The notes under the pieces were generated by a model that was not told where the DNA came from, ran no database searches, and saw only the letters and a program-made list of their open reading frames with translations. From Caballeronia sp. SL2Y3 (GTDB taxonomy: Bacteria > Pseudomonadota > Gammaproteobacteria > Burkholderiales > Burkholderiaceae): a stretch of DNA of 64,000 bases. The position numbers and the translations under genes were made by a program. Positions 54,806-62,792 of the stretch are shown one piece after another (positions within the stretch are counted from its first letter, which is position 1; each line of letters begins with the position of its first letter). Where the stretch lies: positions 744,001-808,000 of the forward strand of contig NZ_CP084260.1 in assembly GCF_022879575.1 (NCBI RefSeq), in the 5' to 3' direction.

Positions 54806-54821
54806 GGGCATAACCCTTGCT
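54806..54821 (+). promoter_or_regulatory. Sigma-54-type promoter candidate, proline-rich gene
   Basis: GGGCATA-ACCC-TTGCT matches 9 of 12 defined positions, with GG-N10-GC and a perfect -12 element. It is 92 bp upstream of the ATG at 54913. Confidence 0.45.
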
Positions 54822-54912
54822 GCCGATCCATGCGACATCCGCGTACAACGGGGCCGCAGCTAGCCTCCGGACGAGGATGCAACCACGATCACAAGACCGC
54901 AAGGAGCCCGCA

Positions 54913-55119
54913 ATGTCCGATTTCGCCTCCGACCGCGCGCCGATCAGCGCGCAGACGCCGCAGCCGCCGGACCCGCCGGTGACGCCGCCCGATCAGCCGC
55001 CGCCGACGCCGATTCCGCCCGATACCAATCCGGACCCGACGCGCGACCCGCCTGAGCCGCCGACGCAGCCGATCGGCGATCCGCCGCCCGGGCCGAACGA
55101 AACGCCGCATGTCGGCTGA
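54913..55119 (+). CDS. Short proline-rich protein (68 aa)
   Basis: ATG 54913 follows AAGGAG. About 40% of the residues are proline in runs such as PQPPDPPVTPPDQPPPTPIPPD; there is no signal peptide and no hydrophobic segment. It is probably disordered. No family is recognised. A second short gene follows after about 210 bp. Confidence 0.55.
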   Translation: MSDFASDRAPISAQTPQPPDPPVTPPDQPPPTPIPPDTNPDPTRDPPEPPTQPIGDPPPGPNETPHVG

Positions 55120-55330
55120 AGCTCGATTCGGCCGGTTCACCGAAGTCGTGCAAGCCTTGAACAATCTTCCATCCCGAACGTAGGGATTACAACAGACGAA
55201 GTACGAATGACCGGCGGCATCTAAGATCGTCGGTCGTTCTTTCTCAAACCGCGCCGCCGGCAAGCCCGGCAGCGCATCGGTCCGACGCCGCCGAGGTCCA
55301 TTCGCGACGGCCTTCTTTCTGGAGGCATCA

Positions 55331-55567
55331 ATGAGGCATCCCGCACTGCGACGCTCCGCGCGTCATTCGTCCAAACGCGAAGCGCGCGCCGAAGCCGCGA
55401 AAAACGGCGCCGCGCCCGCGTCGGTCACGCCGCCCGCGCACCACGACCCGGCGGGCCAGAACCGCCCTGCGCCTGGCGTTCCGCCGGATGGCGAACACAA
55501 CCAGGGCGGCGTGCGTTCCGAAGGCATCGACTATCAGCGCGACCTCGGCTCCGAGCAGGACGCGTGA
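55331..55567 (+). CDS. Short hydrophilic protein (78 aa)
   Basis: ATG 55331 follows GGAGG. The product is basic at the N-terminus (RHPALRRSARHSSKREARAEAAKNG) and ends acidic (EGIDYQRDLGSEQDA). It has no hydrophobic stretch and is probably disordered. It lies between the proline-rich gene and otsA; no sigma-54-type site is seen directly before it, so it may be co-transcribed with the proline-rich gene. Confidence 0.5.
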   Translation: MRHPALRRSARHSSKREARAEAAKNGAAPASVTPPAHHDPAGQNRPAPGVPPDGEHNQGGVRSEGIDYQRDLGSEQDA

Positions 55568-55687
55568 GCGTCCTCCGCTCGGGCCAACCATCACAAGCAT
55601 AAAGTTCTACGCGGCAGCCTTTCGCCGCGTGTTTTCGTTCGCCAGTAACATCTGGATACGAATTTCCCACTCGATAGCGGAGCAAAA

Positions 55688-55703
55688 AGGCATAAGACTT
55701 GCA
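55688..55703 (+). promoter_or_regulatory. Sigma-54-type promoter candidate of otsA
   Basis: AGGCATA-AGAC-TTGCA matches 9 of 12 defined positions with GG-N10-GC and a perfect -12 element. A start near 55714 would be 42 bp before the otsA ATG. Confidence 0.5.
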
Positions 55704-55755
55704 TGTTTCCCGTCGCCAATCGAGCAGCAACGATAACTGATGGAGTGACGCCGTA

Positions 55756-57204
55756 ATGAGCAGATTGATCGTGGTATCGAATCGCGTCGCGCCGGTCCAG
55801 GAAGGCAAGCCCAGCGCGGGCGGGCTCGCGATCGGCGTGCTGGACGCGCTCAAGGAGACGGGCGGCGTGTGGTTCGGCTGGAGCGGCGAGATCGTCGGCG
55901 AAGCGGCTGCGCCCGTTGTCGAGAAGAACGGCAACGTGACCTATGCCACCGTCGGGCTCACGCGGCGCGACTACGACCAGTACTACCGCGGCTTCTCCAA
56001 TGCGACGCTCTGGCCGACCTTCCACTATCGCAACGATCTCTCGCGCTTCGATCGCGAAGAATACGCGGGCTACATGCGCGTGAACGCGACGCTCGCCGCG
56101 AAGCTGAAGACGCTGCTGCAGCCGGACGACATCATCTGGGTCCACGACTACCATCTGCTGCCGTTCGCGCAGGAGTTGCGCAAGATCGGCGTGACCAATC
56201 CGGTCGGTTTCTTCCTGCACATTCCGTTTCCGGTGCCCGAAGTCATGCGCACGGTCCCGCCGCACGAAGAACTGATGACGGCGCTGTGCCAGTTCGATGT
56301 CGTCGGCTTCCAGACCGAGAGCGACAAACAGTCGTTCATCGATTACATCGAGCGCAGCGGCCGCGGCCACTTTAGCGACGACGGCATGTTGCAGGCGTTC
56401 GGCCGCATGCTGAAGGTGGGCGCGTATCCGATCGGCATCTATCCGGACGCGATCGCGAAAGCCGCGGAGCAGTACTCCACGCGCAAGCAGGTCAAGAGCC
56501 TGCGCGACTCCATGCGCGGCCGCAAGCTCATCATGAGCGTCGACCGGCTGGATTATTCGAAGGGTCTCGTCGAGCGCTTTCAGGCATTCGAGCGGCTCCT
56601 CCTGAACGCGCCCGGCTGGCACGGCCGCGTGTCGCTCGTGCAGATCGCGCCGCCGACGCGCGCCGACGTGCAAACGTATCAACGCATCCGCCAGAACCTG
56701 GAAGGCGAGGCGGGGCGCATCAACGGGCGCTTCGCGCAGCTAGACTGGACGCCGATTCAGTACCTCAATCGCAAGTACGAACGCAATCTGCTGATGGCGC
56801 TGTTCCGGCTGTCTCAGGTCGGCTATGTGACGCCGTTGCGCGACGGCATGAATCTGGTCGCGAAGGAGTACGTGGCATCGCAGGACCCGGAAGATCCGGG
56901 CGCGCTGGTGCTATCGCAGTTCGCGGGCGCGGCGGATCAACTGCCGGGCGCGCTCGTCGTCAATCCGTTCGATCTCTCGCAGATGTCCGAGGCGCTGGAG
57001 CGCGCGCTTTCGATGCCGCTCGCCGAACGCCAGGCGCGCCACGCCGACATGATGGCGCCTTTGCGCAAGAACAACCTTTCCGTCTGGCGCGATTCCTTCC
57101 TGTCGGATCTGCGCAGCGTTGCCACTGCGACGTCCGTCACGGCGAAGACGGTCAAGACGGTGAAGCAGGGCGCATCCGAGGCGAAGCGGGCCGCGCGCGC
57201 GTAA
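55756..57204 (+). CDS. otsA: Trehalose-6-phosphate synthase
   Basis: Transfers glucose from UDP-glucose to glucose-6-phosphate, giving trehalose-6-phosphate for osmo- and desiccation protection. The 482-residue GT20 protein has NRVAPVQEGKPSAGGLAIGVLDAL at the N-terminus, IIWVHDYHLLPFAQELRKIG, MSVDRLDYSKGLVERFQAFE and LRDGMNLVAKEYVASQ, the substrate-binding segments of OtsA. The partner phosphatase otsB is not within the window. A sigma-54-type site lies 53-68 bp upstream. Confidence 0.95.
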   Translation: MSRLIVVSNRVAPVQEGKPSAGGLAIGVLDALKETGGVWFGWSGEIVGEAAAPVVEKNGNVTYATVGLTRRDYDQYYRGFSNATLWPTFHYRNDLSRFDREEYAGYMRVNATLAAKLKTLLQPDDIIWVHDYHLLPFAQELRKIGVTNPVGFFLHIPFPVPEVMRTVPPHEELMTALCQFDVVGFQTESDKQSFIDYIERSGRGHFSDDGMLQAFGRMLKVGAYPIGIYPDAIAKAAEQYSTRKQVKSLRDSMRGRKLIMSVDRLDYSKGLVERFQAFERLLLNAPGWHGRVSLVQIAPPTRADVQTYQRIRQNLEGEAGRINGRFAQLDWTPIQYLNRKYERNLLMALFRLSQVGYVTPLRDGMNLVAKEYVASQDPEDPGALVLSQFAGAADQLPGALVVNPFDLSQMSEALERALSMPLAERQARHADMMAPLRKNNLSVWRDSFLSDLRSVATATSVTAKTVKTVKQGASEAKRAARA

Positions 57205-57227
57205 GACTCTGCATTGGATGCCATTCG

Positions 57228-57259
57228 GCCCCGCACATCAAGACAAGCGCGGGGCTTTT
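57228..57259 (+). terminator. Terminator of otsA
   Basis: Stem GCCCCGC (57228-57234) with GCGGGGC (57249-57255) and TTTTC. Confidence 0.75.
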
Positions 57260-57279
57260 CACTTGAGCGATGCCAACCG

Positions 57280-57295
57280 CGGAACGCTCCTTGCG
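57280..57295 (+). promoter_or_regulatory. Sigma-54-type promoter candidate, acidic protein gene
   Basis: CGGAACG-CTCC-TTGCG matches 9 of 12 defined positions with GG-N10-GC. A start near 57306 would leave a 21-base leader that includes the ribosome site of the gene at 57327. Confidence 0.4.
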
Positions 57296-57326
57296 ATCTC
57301 CTCTGCGACACACTTGAAGGAGATCG

Positions 57327-57689
57327 ATGATGACTGGAAGCACACTGAATCCGCCGGAAGAAGGCGGCACGGAATGGGGCAAAGGGCACGGCACCGGCGC
57401 GCTCGGCCCGAGCGATTCTTCGGACTCCGGCTCTGACGTACAGGGCGAAATGCGTCGTCCGGGCGACATCGAAGACGAACTCGACGCCCATGCGCTCGGC
57501 CTGTCGGATGCGCAGCTCGACAGCGACAGCGACCGCGCCGGCACCGGCGAAGACGCATCCGCCGACGGCGACAACAACCTCTTCGCGAACGCGGACATCC
57601 TGCCCGACGGCGTCGAGGATGAAACCGAGATCAGCGATCTGGCCGACGACGAAGCCGTCGATCCGGACGCGGACGAGGAAGACGTCTGA
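57327..57689 (+). CDS. Very acidic hydrophilic protein (120 aa)
   Basis: Starts at one of two adjacent ATGs behind AAGGAG. About a third of the residues are Asp or Glu (DIEDELDAHALGLSDAQLDSDSDRAGTGEDASADGDNN; DETEISDLADDEAVDPDADEEDV). No hydrophobic segment, signal or cysteine is seen. It is probably disordered and may bind metal ions or protect proteins under dehydration; this is inference. It lies between otsA and the YihY gene. Confidence 0.6.
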   Translation: MMTGSTLNPPEEGGTEWGKGHGTGALGPSDSSDSGSDVQGEMRRPGDIEDELDAHALGLSDAQLDSDSDRAGTGEDASADGDNNLFANADILPDGVEDETEISDLADDEAVDPDADEEDV

Positions 57690-57716
57690 CGGTTCGGGCC
57701 GGCCAGCCGTAAAAAG

Positions 57717-57750
57717 AGGCGCGCGCGGATCATTCCGTGCGCGCCTTTTT
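57717..57750 (+). terminator. Terminator of the acidic-protein gene
   Basis: Stem AGGCGCGC (57717-57724) with GCGCGCCT (57739-57746) and TTTTT. Confidence 0.85.
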
Positions 57751-57821
57751 ACGTGCATCGCCCGGGAACGCTAACATCGGCGGTCGAACCACGAACGCGC
57801 ACGCCCGCGCCGCCCTTGCCG

Positions 57822-58730
57822 ATGAACCGCGACGTTTCCAAGCCGATGACTCCGCTCGCCGAAGGCCGCACGACGCGCTTCGGCTGGCTTTCGTGGGTCG
57901 CCGATCCCGTCACGCAGTGGATACATGACCACTGCCTGATGTTCTCGGCGGCCATCTCGTTCTTCGCCGCGTTCTCGCTCGCGCCGACGCTCGTCATCGT
58001 GATCGCGGTGGCGAGCATCTTCTTCGGCGCGGACGCCGTGCAGGGGCGTCTGTTCGATGAGATCAGCGGCATCGTCGGCGCGGACGCCGCGCATACGCTG
58101 GAGGCCATCGTCGCCAATGCGTGGCACGCGGACATGGCGCGCAGCACGGCCGTGCTGTCCGTTGCGGGCGTGCTGATCGGCGCGTCGGCCACGTTCTCGT
58201 CGCTGCACAGCGCGCTGAACGTGATCTGGCCGACGCCTCTCGTCAGCACGCGCGAGAGCATCGTCGGCCTGTTGCGCGTGCGGGTGATGTCGTTCGCGCT
58301 CGTGGTCGGCGCGGGGCTGCTCGTCGTCGCGCTGCTGCTGCTCGATGCGGCCGTCGAAGTGCTCGGGCATTGGGCGCTCGGCGACGGCAATCCGTTCGTC
58401 GTGCTATCCAGCCTCACGCGCCACGCCATTTCGCTGGCGATGCTGATGCTCGCGTTCTCCGTTCTGCTCAAGTTTCTGCCGACGACGCGCATGCGCTGGC
58501 GCGACGCCGCCCTCGGCGCGGCCGCCGCCGCGCTGCTGTTCGAAGGCGGCAAGCGGCTCTTCGCGCTCTACGTGCAACACGCGGGCACGGCGAACATGTT
58601 CGGCGCGGCGGGATCGCTCGCCGTCATCCTCTTGTGGCTCTACTACTCGGCGGCGGTCTTCCTGCTGGGCGCCGAGCTTTCCGCGACGGCGGCGCGCAAG
58701 CGCACGCATCGCGAGTCCGGCTGGCGCTGA
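57822..58730 (+). CDS. YihY/BrkB-family membrane protein
   Basis: The 302-residue product has about six hydrophobic segments. It carries the HDHCLMFSAAISFFAAFSLAPTLVIVIAVASIFFG start and WLYYSAAVFLLGAELSA C-terminus that define the YihY/UPF0761 family, once mis-called RNase BN. Role unknown (possible transporter or lipid function). An in-frame upstream ATG at 57753 and a downstream one at 57846 are alternatives; 57822 leaves a usual short N-terminus. Confidence 0.85.
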   Translation: MNRDVSKPMTPLAEGRTTRFGWLSWVADPVTQWIHDHCLMFSAAISFFAAFSLAPTLVIVIAVASIFFGADAVQGRLFDEISGIVGADAAHTLEAIVANAWHADMARSTAVLSVAGVLIGASATFSSLHSALNVIWPTPLVSTRESIVGLLRVRVMSFALVVGAGLLVVALLLLDAAVEVLGHWALGDGNPFVVLSSLTRHAISLAMLMLAFSVLLKFLPTTRMRWRDAALGAAAAALLFEGGKRLFALYVQHAGTANMFGAAGSLAVILLWLYYSAAVFLLGAELSATAARKRTHRESGWR

Positions 58731-58732
58731 CG

Positions 58733-58760
58733 AAAAAAAGGCCGCCCGATGTGGGCGGCC
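58733..58760 (-). terminator. Terminator of rpoN
   Basis: Stem GGCCGCCC (58740-58747) with GGGCGGCC (58753-58760) is followed on the minus strand by a run of seven T residues. Confidence 0.8.
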
Positions 58761-58854
58761 CGACATGGCGCTTCCTGCTGTGCTGCTCTGCGATTCGCTT
58801 GACCGGGTCTTCGCTGAGTGCAGGAGCGCGGAAACTGCTTGCGGCGTTCTGCCG

Positions 58855-60342
58855 TCAAGCCTGCCTGCGAAGTTCCGCAGGCGGCACCTTCATCAGATGC
58901 CGATACTTCGCTACCGTGCGGCGCGCGACGATCACGCCCTGATCGGCGAGCATCTTCGCGAGACTCACGTCCGAGAGCGGATCGCGCGTGTTTTCCTTCG
59001 CGATCATCTCCTTCAAGAGCGCGCGCACTGCGGCAGCCGAGCACGTGCCGCCGCTTTCGGTGCTGAGTTCGCGCGGGAAGAAGTGCTTGAACTCGAAGAT
59101 GCCGCGCGGCGTCGACATGTACTTGTTGCCCGTCGCACGCGAGATGGTCGATTCGTGCAGGCCGAGCTCATCGGCGACATCGCGCAGGACGAGCGGCTTC
59201 AGCGCAATCTCGCCGTAGTCGAAGAACGCCTTCTGATGCGAGACGATGCATTCGGCCACGCGCTGAATCGTCGTGAAGCGCTGCTGCGCGTTGCGGATCA
59301 GCCAGCGCGCTTCCTGCAACTGCTGCGCGAGCGGCGAACGGCTCGCGCCCGCCGACTGCGCGAAGAGTTCGGCATACATGCGGTGGATGCGCGCGCGCGG
59401 CAGCACCGCCGGGTTGATCGTGACGACCCATTGCTTCTTGACCTGGCGCACGATCACGTCCGGCACCACGTAGTTGTCTTCGCTCTGGCCGTAGTTCTCG
59501 CCCGGCTTCGGGTCGAGACGCCGCACGAGCGCGCACGCGATGCGCAGTTCCTCTGCGCTGCAGCCGATCTTCTTCTGCAACTCGGCCTGCTCGCGGCGCG
59601 CGAGCCGCTCCAGATGATGCCCGACGATTTCGCGCGCCACGTCGCGGCCCGGCGTGTCTTCGGGCATCGCGTCGAGTTGCAGCGTCAGGCATTCGGACAG
59701 GTTGCGCGCGCCGACGCCCGGTTTGTCGAGCGACTGCACGAGCTTGAGCGCGATGTTGAGCTCGTCCTCGTTGATCGCGGGCTCGATGTCCACGACATCG
59801 GCCAGTTCGCTCAATTCCTGACGCAGATAGCCGTCGTCGTCGAGCGCTTCGATGATGAGCTGCGCCACCGCGCGGTCGCGTTCGTTCAGCTGATAAAGAC
59901 GCAGCGCGTCGTGCAGCGTTTCGTGCAGCGACGGTTCGATGCGGACCCAGTCGGCCGGATCGGAGCCTTCGCCGTCGCCGTTGTTGCGCGAGCCGTTGCG
60001 TCCGAACGGGTCGGACGAGAATTCGCTGATGGCGTCGTCGCGCGAACCGCTGTCCGCGCCCGAATCGCCGTCCATGCTGCTTTCCGAGGCGAGCGGCGCC
60101 TCGGCGGGGCTGTCGGCGGCGGGCGAGAGCGCGGTGTCGCTCATCGAGTTGCCGTTGTCCGCGCCGAGAGCGTTGTCCTCGGTTTGCGACTCGTCGTATT
60201 CGAGGAAGGGGTTGGTATCCAGCGCGTTACGCAGCTCTTGCTGAAATTCGAGCGACGAAAGCTGCAGCAGGCGTACGGACTGCTGTAGGCGCGGGGTGAG
60301 CGCAAGGCTTTGCTTGGTGCGGAGTTCGAGTGAAGGCGGCAT
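58855..60342 (-). CDS. rpoN: RNA polymerase sigma-54 factor
   Basis: The 495-residue protein has the Gln/Leu-rich region I (LELRTKQSLALTPRLQQSVRLLQLSSLEFQQELRNALDTNPFLEYD). An acidic region II (about 55-150) and a core-binding domain follow, then the helix-turn-helix ADELGLHESTISRATGNKYMSTPRGIFEFKHFF. The RpoN box ARRTVAKYR is at the C-terminus, so it is full length. It stands between YihY and a BON-domain gene, not in the usual lptB-rpoN-hpf-ptsN cluster. Some Burkholderiaceae carry a second rpoN; the setting here suggests this copy. Confidence 0.95.
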   Translation of the reverse strand: MPPSLELRTKQSLALTPRLQQSVRLLQLSSLEFQQELRNALDTNPFLEYDESQTEDNALGADNGNSMSDTALSPAADSPAEAPLASESSMDGDSGADSGSRDDAISEFSSDPFGRNGSRNNGDGEGSDPADWVRIEPSLHETLHDALRLYQLNERDRAVAQLIIEALDDDGYLRQELSELADVVDIEPAINEDELNIALKLVQSLDKPGVGARNLSECLTLQLDAMPEDTPGRDVAREIVGHHLERLARREQAELQKKIGCSAEELRIACALVRRLDPKPGENYGQSEDNYVVPDVIVRQVKKQWVVTINPAVLPRARIHRMYAELFAQSAGASRSPLAQQLQEARWLIRNAQQRFTTIQRVAECIVSHQKAFFDYGEIALKPLVLRDVADELGLHESTISRATGNKYMSTPRGIFEFKHFFPRELSTESGGTCSAAAVRALLKEMIAKENTRDPLSDVSLAKMLADQGVIVARRTVAKYRHLMKVPPAELRRQA

Positions 60343-60666
60343 TGCTTGCTAATCCTCGATGTTCTTGACGGGGTCGATGTGTGTGCCGACCACCTAGAGC
60401 AACACCTATGCCATCGATTGCTAAAGCCATGCTCAGCTTGAGTTTTTTCTCTCGGCGCGCGTCGCATTGATGCGTGCGGAAGGCCACTTTCACGCACTTT
60501 TTACACGGGCTCAGACAAAAGCACCGCGCCGGTCGAGGCTTGGCGCGCGGGGTTTTGCGCGGCGTCGGCGGCATGGCGAGCGAGGGCGTCTGAACCGTTG
60601 CCGGCCCGCAGACGGCAGCGTTCCCGGCTTGTGCGCCCCCGAACGAAGACCCGTTTCGCTACGACC

Positions 60667-60682
60667 CGGCACGCGAGTTGCA
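60667..60682 (+). promoter_or_regulatory. Sigma-54-type promoter of the BON-domain gene
   Basis: CGGCACG-CGAG-TTGCA matches 11 of 12 defined positions with GG-N10-GC. A start near 60693 gives a leader of about 147 bases before the ATG at 60840. It is divergent from rpoN. Confidence 0.55.
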
Positions 60683-60839
60683 TCAGACCTTTGCGGTCGG
60701 CGCGGCGACGCCGGCCGAGATGACGCAGCATGCAACACGCACCAGACCAGCAGCACAAACGGGGCGCTCCATCCATGTCCCGCGACAGAGCGGGTAAGAC
60801 CGGGGCGCAAGGCCAGAACTGAAAACAAGGAGTAATACT

Positions 60840-61202
60840 ATGAAGACGACTCAATTCCTCAAAGCAGCCGGCGGTATCGCGTGCGTCGTGTTCGCGCTCA
60901 ACGCAGGCGCCCAGACCAACTCGACGTCGTCGTCCTCGGGCTCGGAATCGTCCGTCGGCCAGAAAATGGATCAGGTCGGCAAAAAGGTGGATGACAGCGC
61001 GGTCACGACCAAGGTCAAGGCCGAACTGCTCAGCGCGAAGAACGTGAAGTCCACGCACATCCACGTGAAGACGCGCGGCGGCGTCGTTTCGCTGACCGGC
61101 ACCGTGCCGTCGGCAGAAGACAAGACGAATGCCGAGCAGGTTGTCAAGGAAGTCTCGGGTGTTGCATCCGTGAAGAACCATCTTAAAATTGCTGCCGACT
61201 AA
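60840..61202 (+). CDS. Exported BON-domain (OsmY-like) protein
   Basis: The 120-residue protein has a signal peptide MKTTQFLKAAGGIACVVFALNAGA, a serine-rich linker (TNSTSSSSGSESS) and one BON domain (about 45-118: VDDSAVTTKVKAELLSAKNVKSTHIHVKTRGGVVSLTGTVPSAEDKTNAEQVVKEVSGVASVKNHLKI). BON proteins are periplasmic, bind phospholipid and help under osmotic stress. ATG 60840 follows AAGGAG. Confidence 0.88.
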   Translation: MKTTQFLKAAGGIACVVFALNAGAQTNSTSSSSGSESSVGQKMDQVGKKVDDSAVTTKVKAELLSAKNVKSTHIHVKTRGGVVSLTGTVPSAEDKTNAEQVVKEVSGVASVKNHLKIAAD

Positions 61203-61490
61203 CACGAAAGTGATGGCATAGTTCGTATGCCCGGCCTGCCTCGGCGGGTCAGGGCGCGAGCAAACGAACCCGCGCAGGGGTCCGTCATGTGGCCGAAGCA
61301 GGCTGCACATCGGGCTCCGGGCGCGGGTTCGCGCATCAGGCGGTCATACCGCTCGTGGCTCGAAGCAGAAGATGCATCACCTCGCAGCATCGTTGACACC
61401 CTAAAAACAGACGGCCCGTTCAGGCGTCACTAGAGGCGGCAAGAAGCGCCGTACTGCGGCGCTGGAAGGCCCCGGCAAAAGGAGCTCTTG

Positions 61491-61721
61491 ATGAAGACGA
61501 AAAAGATGGCATTGATCGGCGCGCTGGCGCTCGCATTCACGACGACGGCGTTCGCGCAGGCATCGGACAGCGCCGCGACGACGGACGCAGCTTCCGGCGC
61601 GCATGCGAAGAAGAAGGGCACGTATCTGCATCAGCAGAACAAGAGCCACAAGCTGAAGGGCGCGTCGGCGGCCGCTGCCGCTTCGTCGCTCGGCACGAAC
61701 GACAAGGGCCAGCCGCACTAA
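61491..61721 (+). CDS. Small exported Ala/Lys-rich protein (76 aa)
   Basis: ATG 61491 is behind AAAGGAG; the codon before it is a TTG that can be ignored. Signal peptide MKTKKMALIGALALAFTTTAFA. The mature part is Ala, Lys and His-rich (HAKKKGTYLHQQNKSHKLKGASAAAAASS). Similar short exported proteins are widespread in Burkholderiaceae. Function unknown. Confidence 0.65.
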   Translation: MKTKKMALIGALALAFTTTAFAQASDSAATTDAASGAHAKKKGTYLHQQNKSHKLKGASAAAAASSLGTNDKGQPH

Positions 61722-61741
61722 GCCTGCGGCGCGCGCTCGAC

Positions 61742-61767
61742 AAAACGGCCACGCGAGTGGCCGTTTT
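61742..61767. terminator. Bidirectional terminator
   Basis: An 11-bp stem AAAACGGCCAC (61742-61752) with GTGGCCGTTTT (61757-61767), T-tracts on both strands; separates two convergent small genes. Confidence 0.85.
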
Positions 61768-61801
61768 GCTTTCCGATCGCCGCATGAAAGCGGTTGGCGC
61801 T

Positions 61802-62254
61802 TTAGGACTTCGCGGCTGCGTACTGGTCGCGCAGATCGCGGATGCGGTCGTGGTTCTCGACGACGCCCTGATACTGCCGTTCGACCACGGCGCGGATATC
61901 GGCCGGCAGGTCCTTGTCGAGCGCCTGGCGGTAGTTCTTCTTCGCGGCGTCTTCACCGCGCTCGCATTCGGCGAGAACGGCGTGATCGCTTTGCGTCGTC
62001 ACGGCCGACTTCACATCCACCCAGCCGCGATGCAGCGCGCCGGAGATCGAGCCGCCCGTTTCGGGCTTGCCGCCCAGACGCTGCACGAGACCTTGCAGTT
62101 CGATGGCGCCTTGCGCGCAGGCTTCCGCGCGGTTCTGGAACAACAGCTTGAGGCTCGGGTCACGCGTGTCTTCAGCGGCCTTCAGGAACCCCTTTTCGCC
62201 GTCCTTCGACGTTTCGATGAGGTCATTCAGTACCGATACGACGTTCGTGCTCAT
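61802..62254 (-). CDS. DUF2383 (PA2169-like) four-helix protein
   Basis: From ATG 62254 behind GGAGG the product is 150 residues of mostly helical sequence: VVSVLNDLIETSKDGEKGFLKAAEDTRDPSLKLLFQNRAEACAQGAIELQGLVQRLGG. Its pattern fits the PA2169-type family of ferritin-like four-helix-bundle proteins (DUF2383), often induced in stationary phase or stress. A minus-strand sigma-54-type site is 65 bp before the start. It is divergent from the 85-residue hypothetical gene. Confidence 0.85.
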   Translation of the reverse strand: MSTNVVSVLNDLIETSKDGEKGFLKAAEDTRDPSLKLLFQNRAEACAQGAIELQGLVQRLGGKPETGGSISGALHRGWVDVKSAVTTQSDHAVLAECERGEDAAKKNYRQALDKDLPADIRAVVERQYQGVVENHDRIRDLRDQYAAAKS

Positions 62255-62329
62255 ATACACCTCCTTTTAGTGACGAAGTTGCGTTCTACGCAGCCTCGGT
62301 GCCGAGGCGCGCGCTTGCCGGTTAGCTAT

Positions 62330-62345
62330 TGCATGTCGCGTGCCC
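62330..62345 (-). promoter_or_regulatory. Sigma-54-type promoter candidate of the DUF2383 gene
   Basis: On the minus strand GGGCACG-CGAC-ATGCA matches 10 of 12 defined positions with GG-N10-GC. A start near 62319 would be 65 bp before the ATG at 62254. Confidence 0.5.
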
Positions 62346-62361
62346 GGACGGCCAGAAAGCG

Positions 62362-62377
62362 CGGCACATGCATTGCT
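62362..62377 (+). promoter_or_regulatory. Sigma-54-type promoter candidate of the 85-aa gene
   Basis: CGGCACA-TGCA-TTGCT matches 10 of 12 defined positions with GG-N10-GC. A start near 62388 would be 58 bp before the ATG at 62446. It is back to back with the site at 62330-62345. Confidence 0.5.
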
Positions 62378-62445
62378 CAGCCTCTGCCGCACATATCACG
62401 ACGCGTCCCATGCAGATGCGCAGCGACAAGGCAACAGGAGAAACG

Positions 62446-62703
62446 ATGAAAGGGTCCCGCATGCTCGCGAATCGCGAGCTTTTCGTATTCGTTGCGATCG
62501 TCGCGTCGGCGATTGCGCTGCACGTCCGTGCAGAAGCGATTGACCGGTCCGCTGACTCTGCGGCAGCCGCAGCGATGCGCGCGGCTTATTCGCAGCTATG
62601 CGAGCCTTCGCCGCATGGCTCGACGCGAGCGCACCCGCGCCCCGCCGATTGCCGGGCGCGCGCGCGTGTGGAGCCGACGCCAACCGAGCGGCTATGGGTT
62701 TGA
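62446..62703 (+). CDS. Small signal-anchored hypothetical protein (85 aa)
   Basis: ATG 62446 is five bases behind AGGAG. The N-terminus MKGSRMLANRELFVFVAIVASAIALHVRAEA is a signal or membrane anchor. The remainder is Ala/Arg/Pro-rich with cysteines at LCEPSP and ADCRAR. No family is recognised. A strong terminator follows 27 bp after the stop. Confidence 0.55.
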   Translation: MKGSRMLANRELFVFVAIVASAIALHVRAEAIDRSADSAAAAAMRAAYSQLCEPSPHGSTRAHPRPADCRARARVEPTPTERLWV

Positions 62704-62730
62704 TTGCTGCGTAGAACCAAATAGTACGAA

Positions 62731-62764
62731 GAAGCGCCCGGCCAGAACCGGGCGCTTCGGCTTT
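62731..62764 (+). terminator. Terminator of the 85-aa gene
   Basis: An 11-bp stem GAAGCGCCCGG (62731-62741) with CCGGGCGCTTC (62748-62758), then GGCTTTT. Confidence 0.8.
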
Positions 62765-62792
62765 TATGCGTGCGATCGTCGAGCGATAACGA

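Noticed and set aside
61227..61433. Possible 68-codon gene between the BON gene and the small exported gene
   Set aside because: No ribosome site, Arg-rich composition typical of random GC-rich frames.
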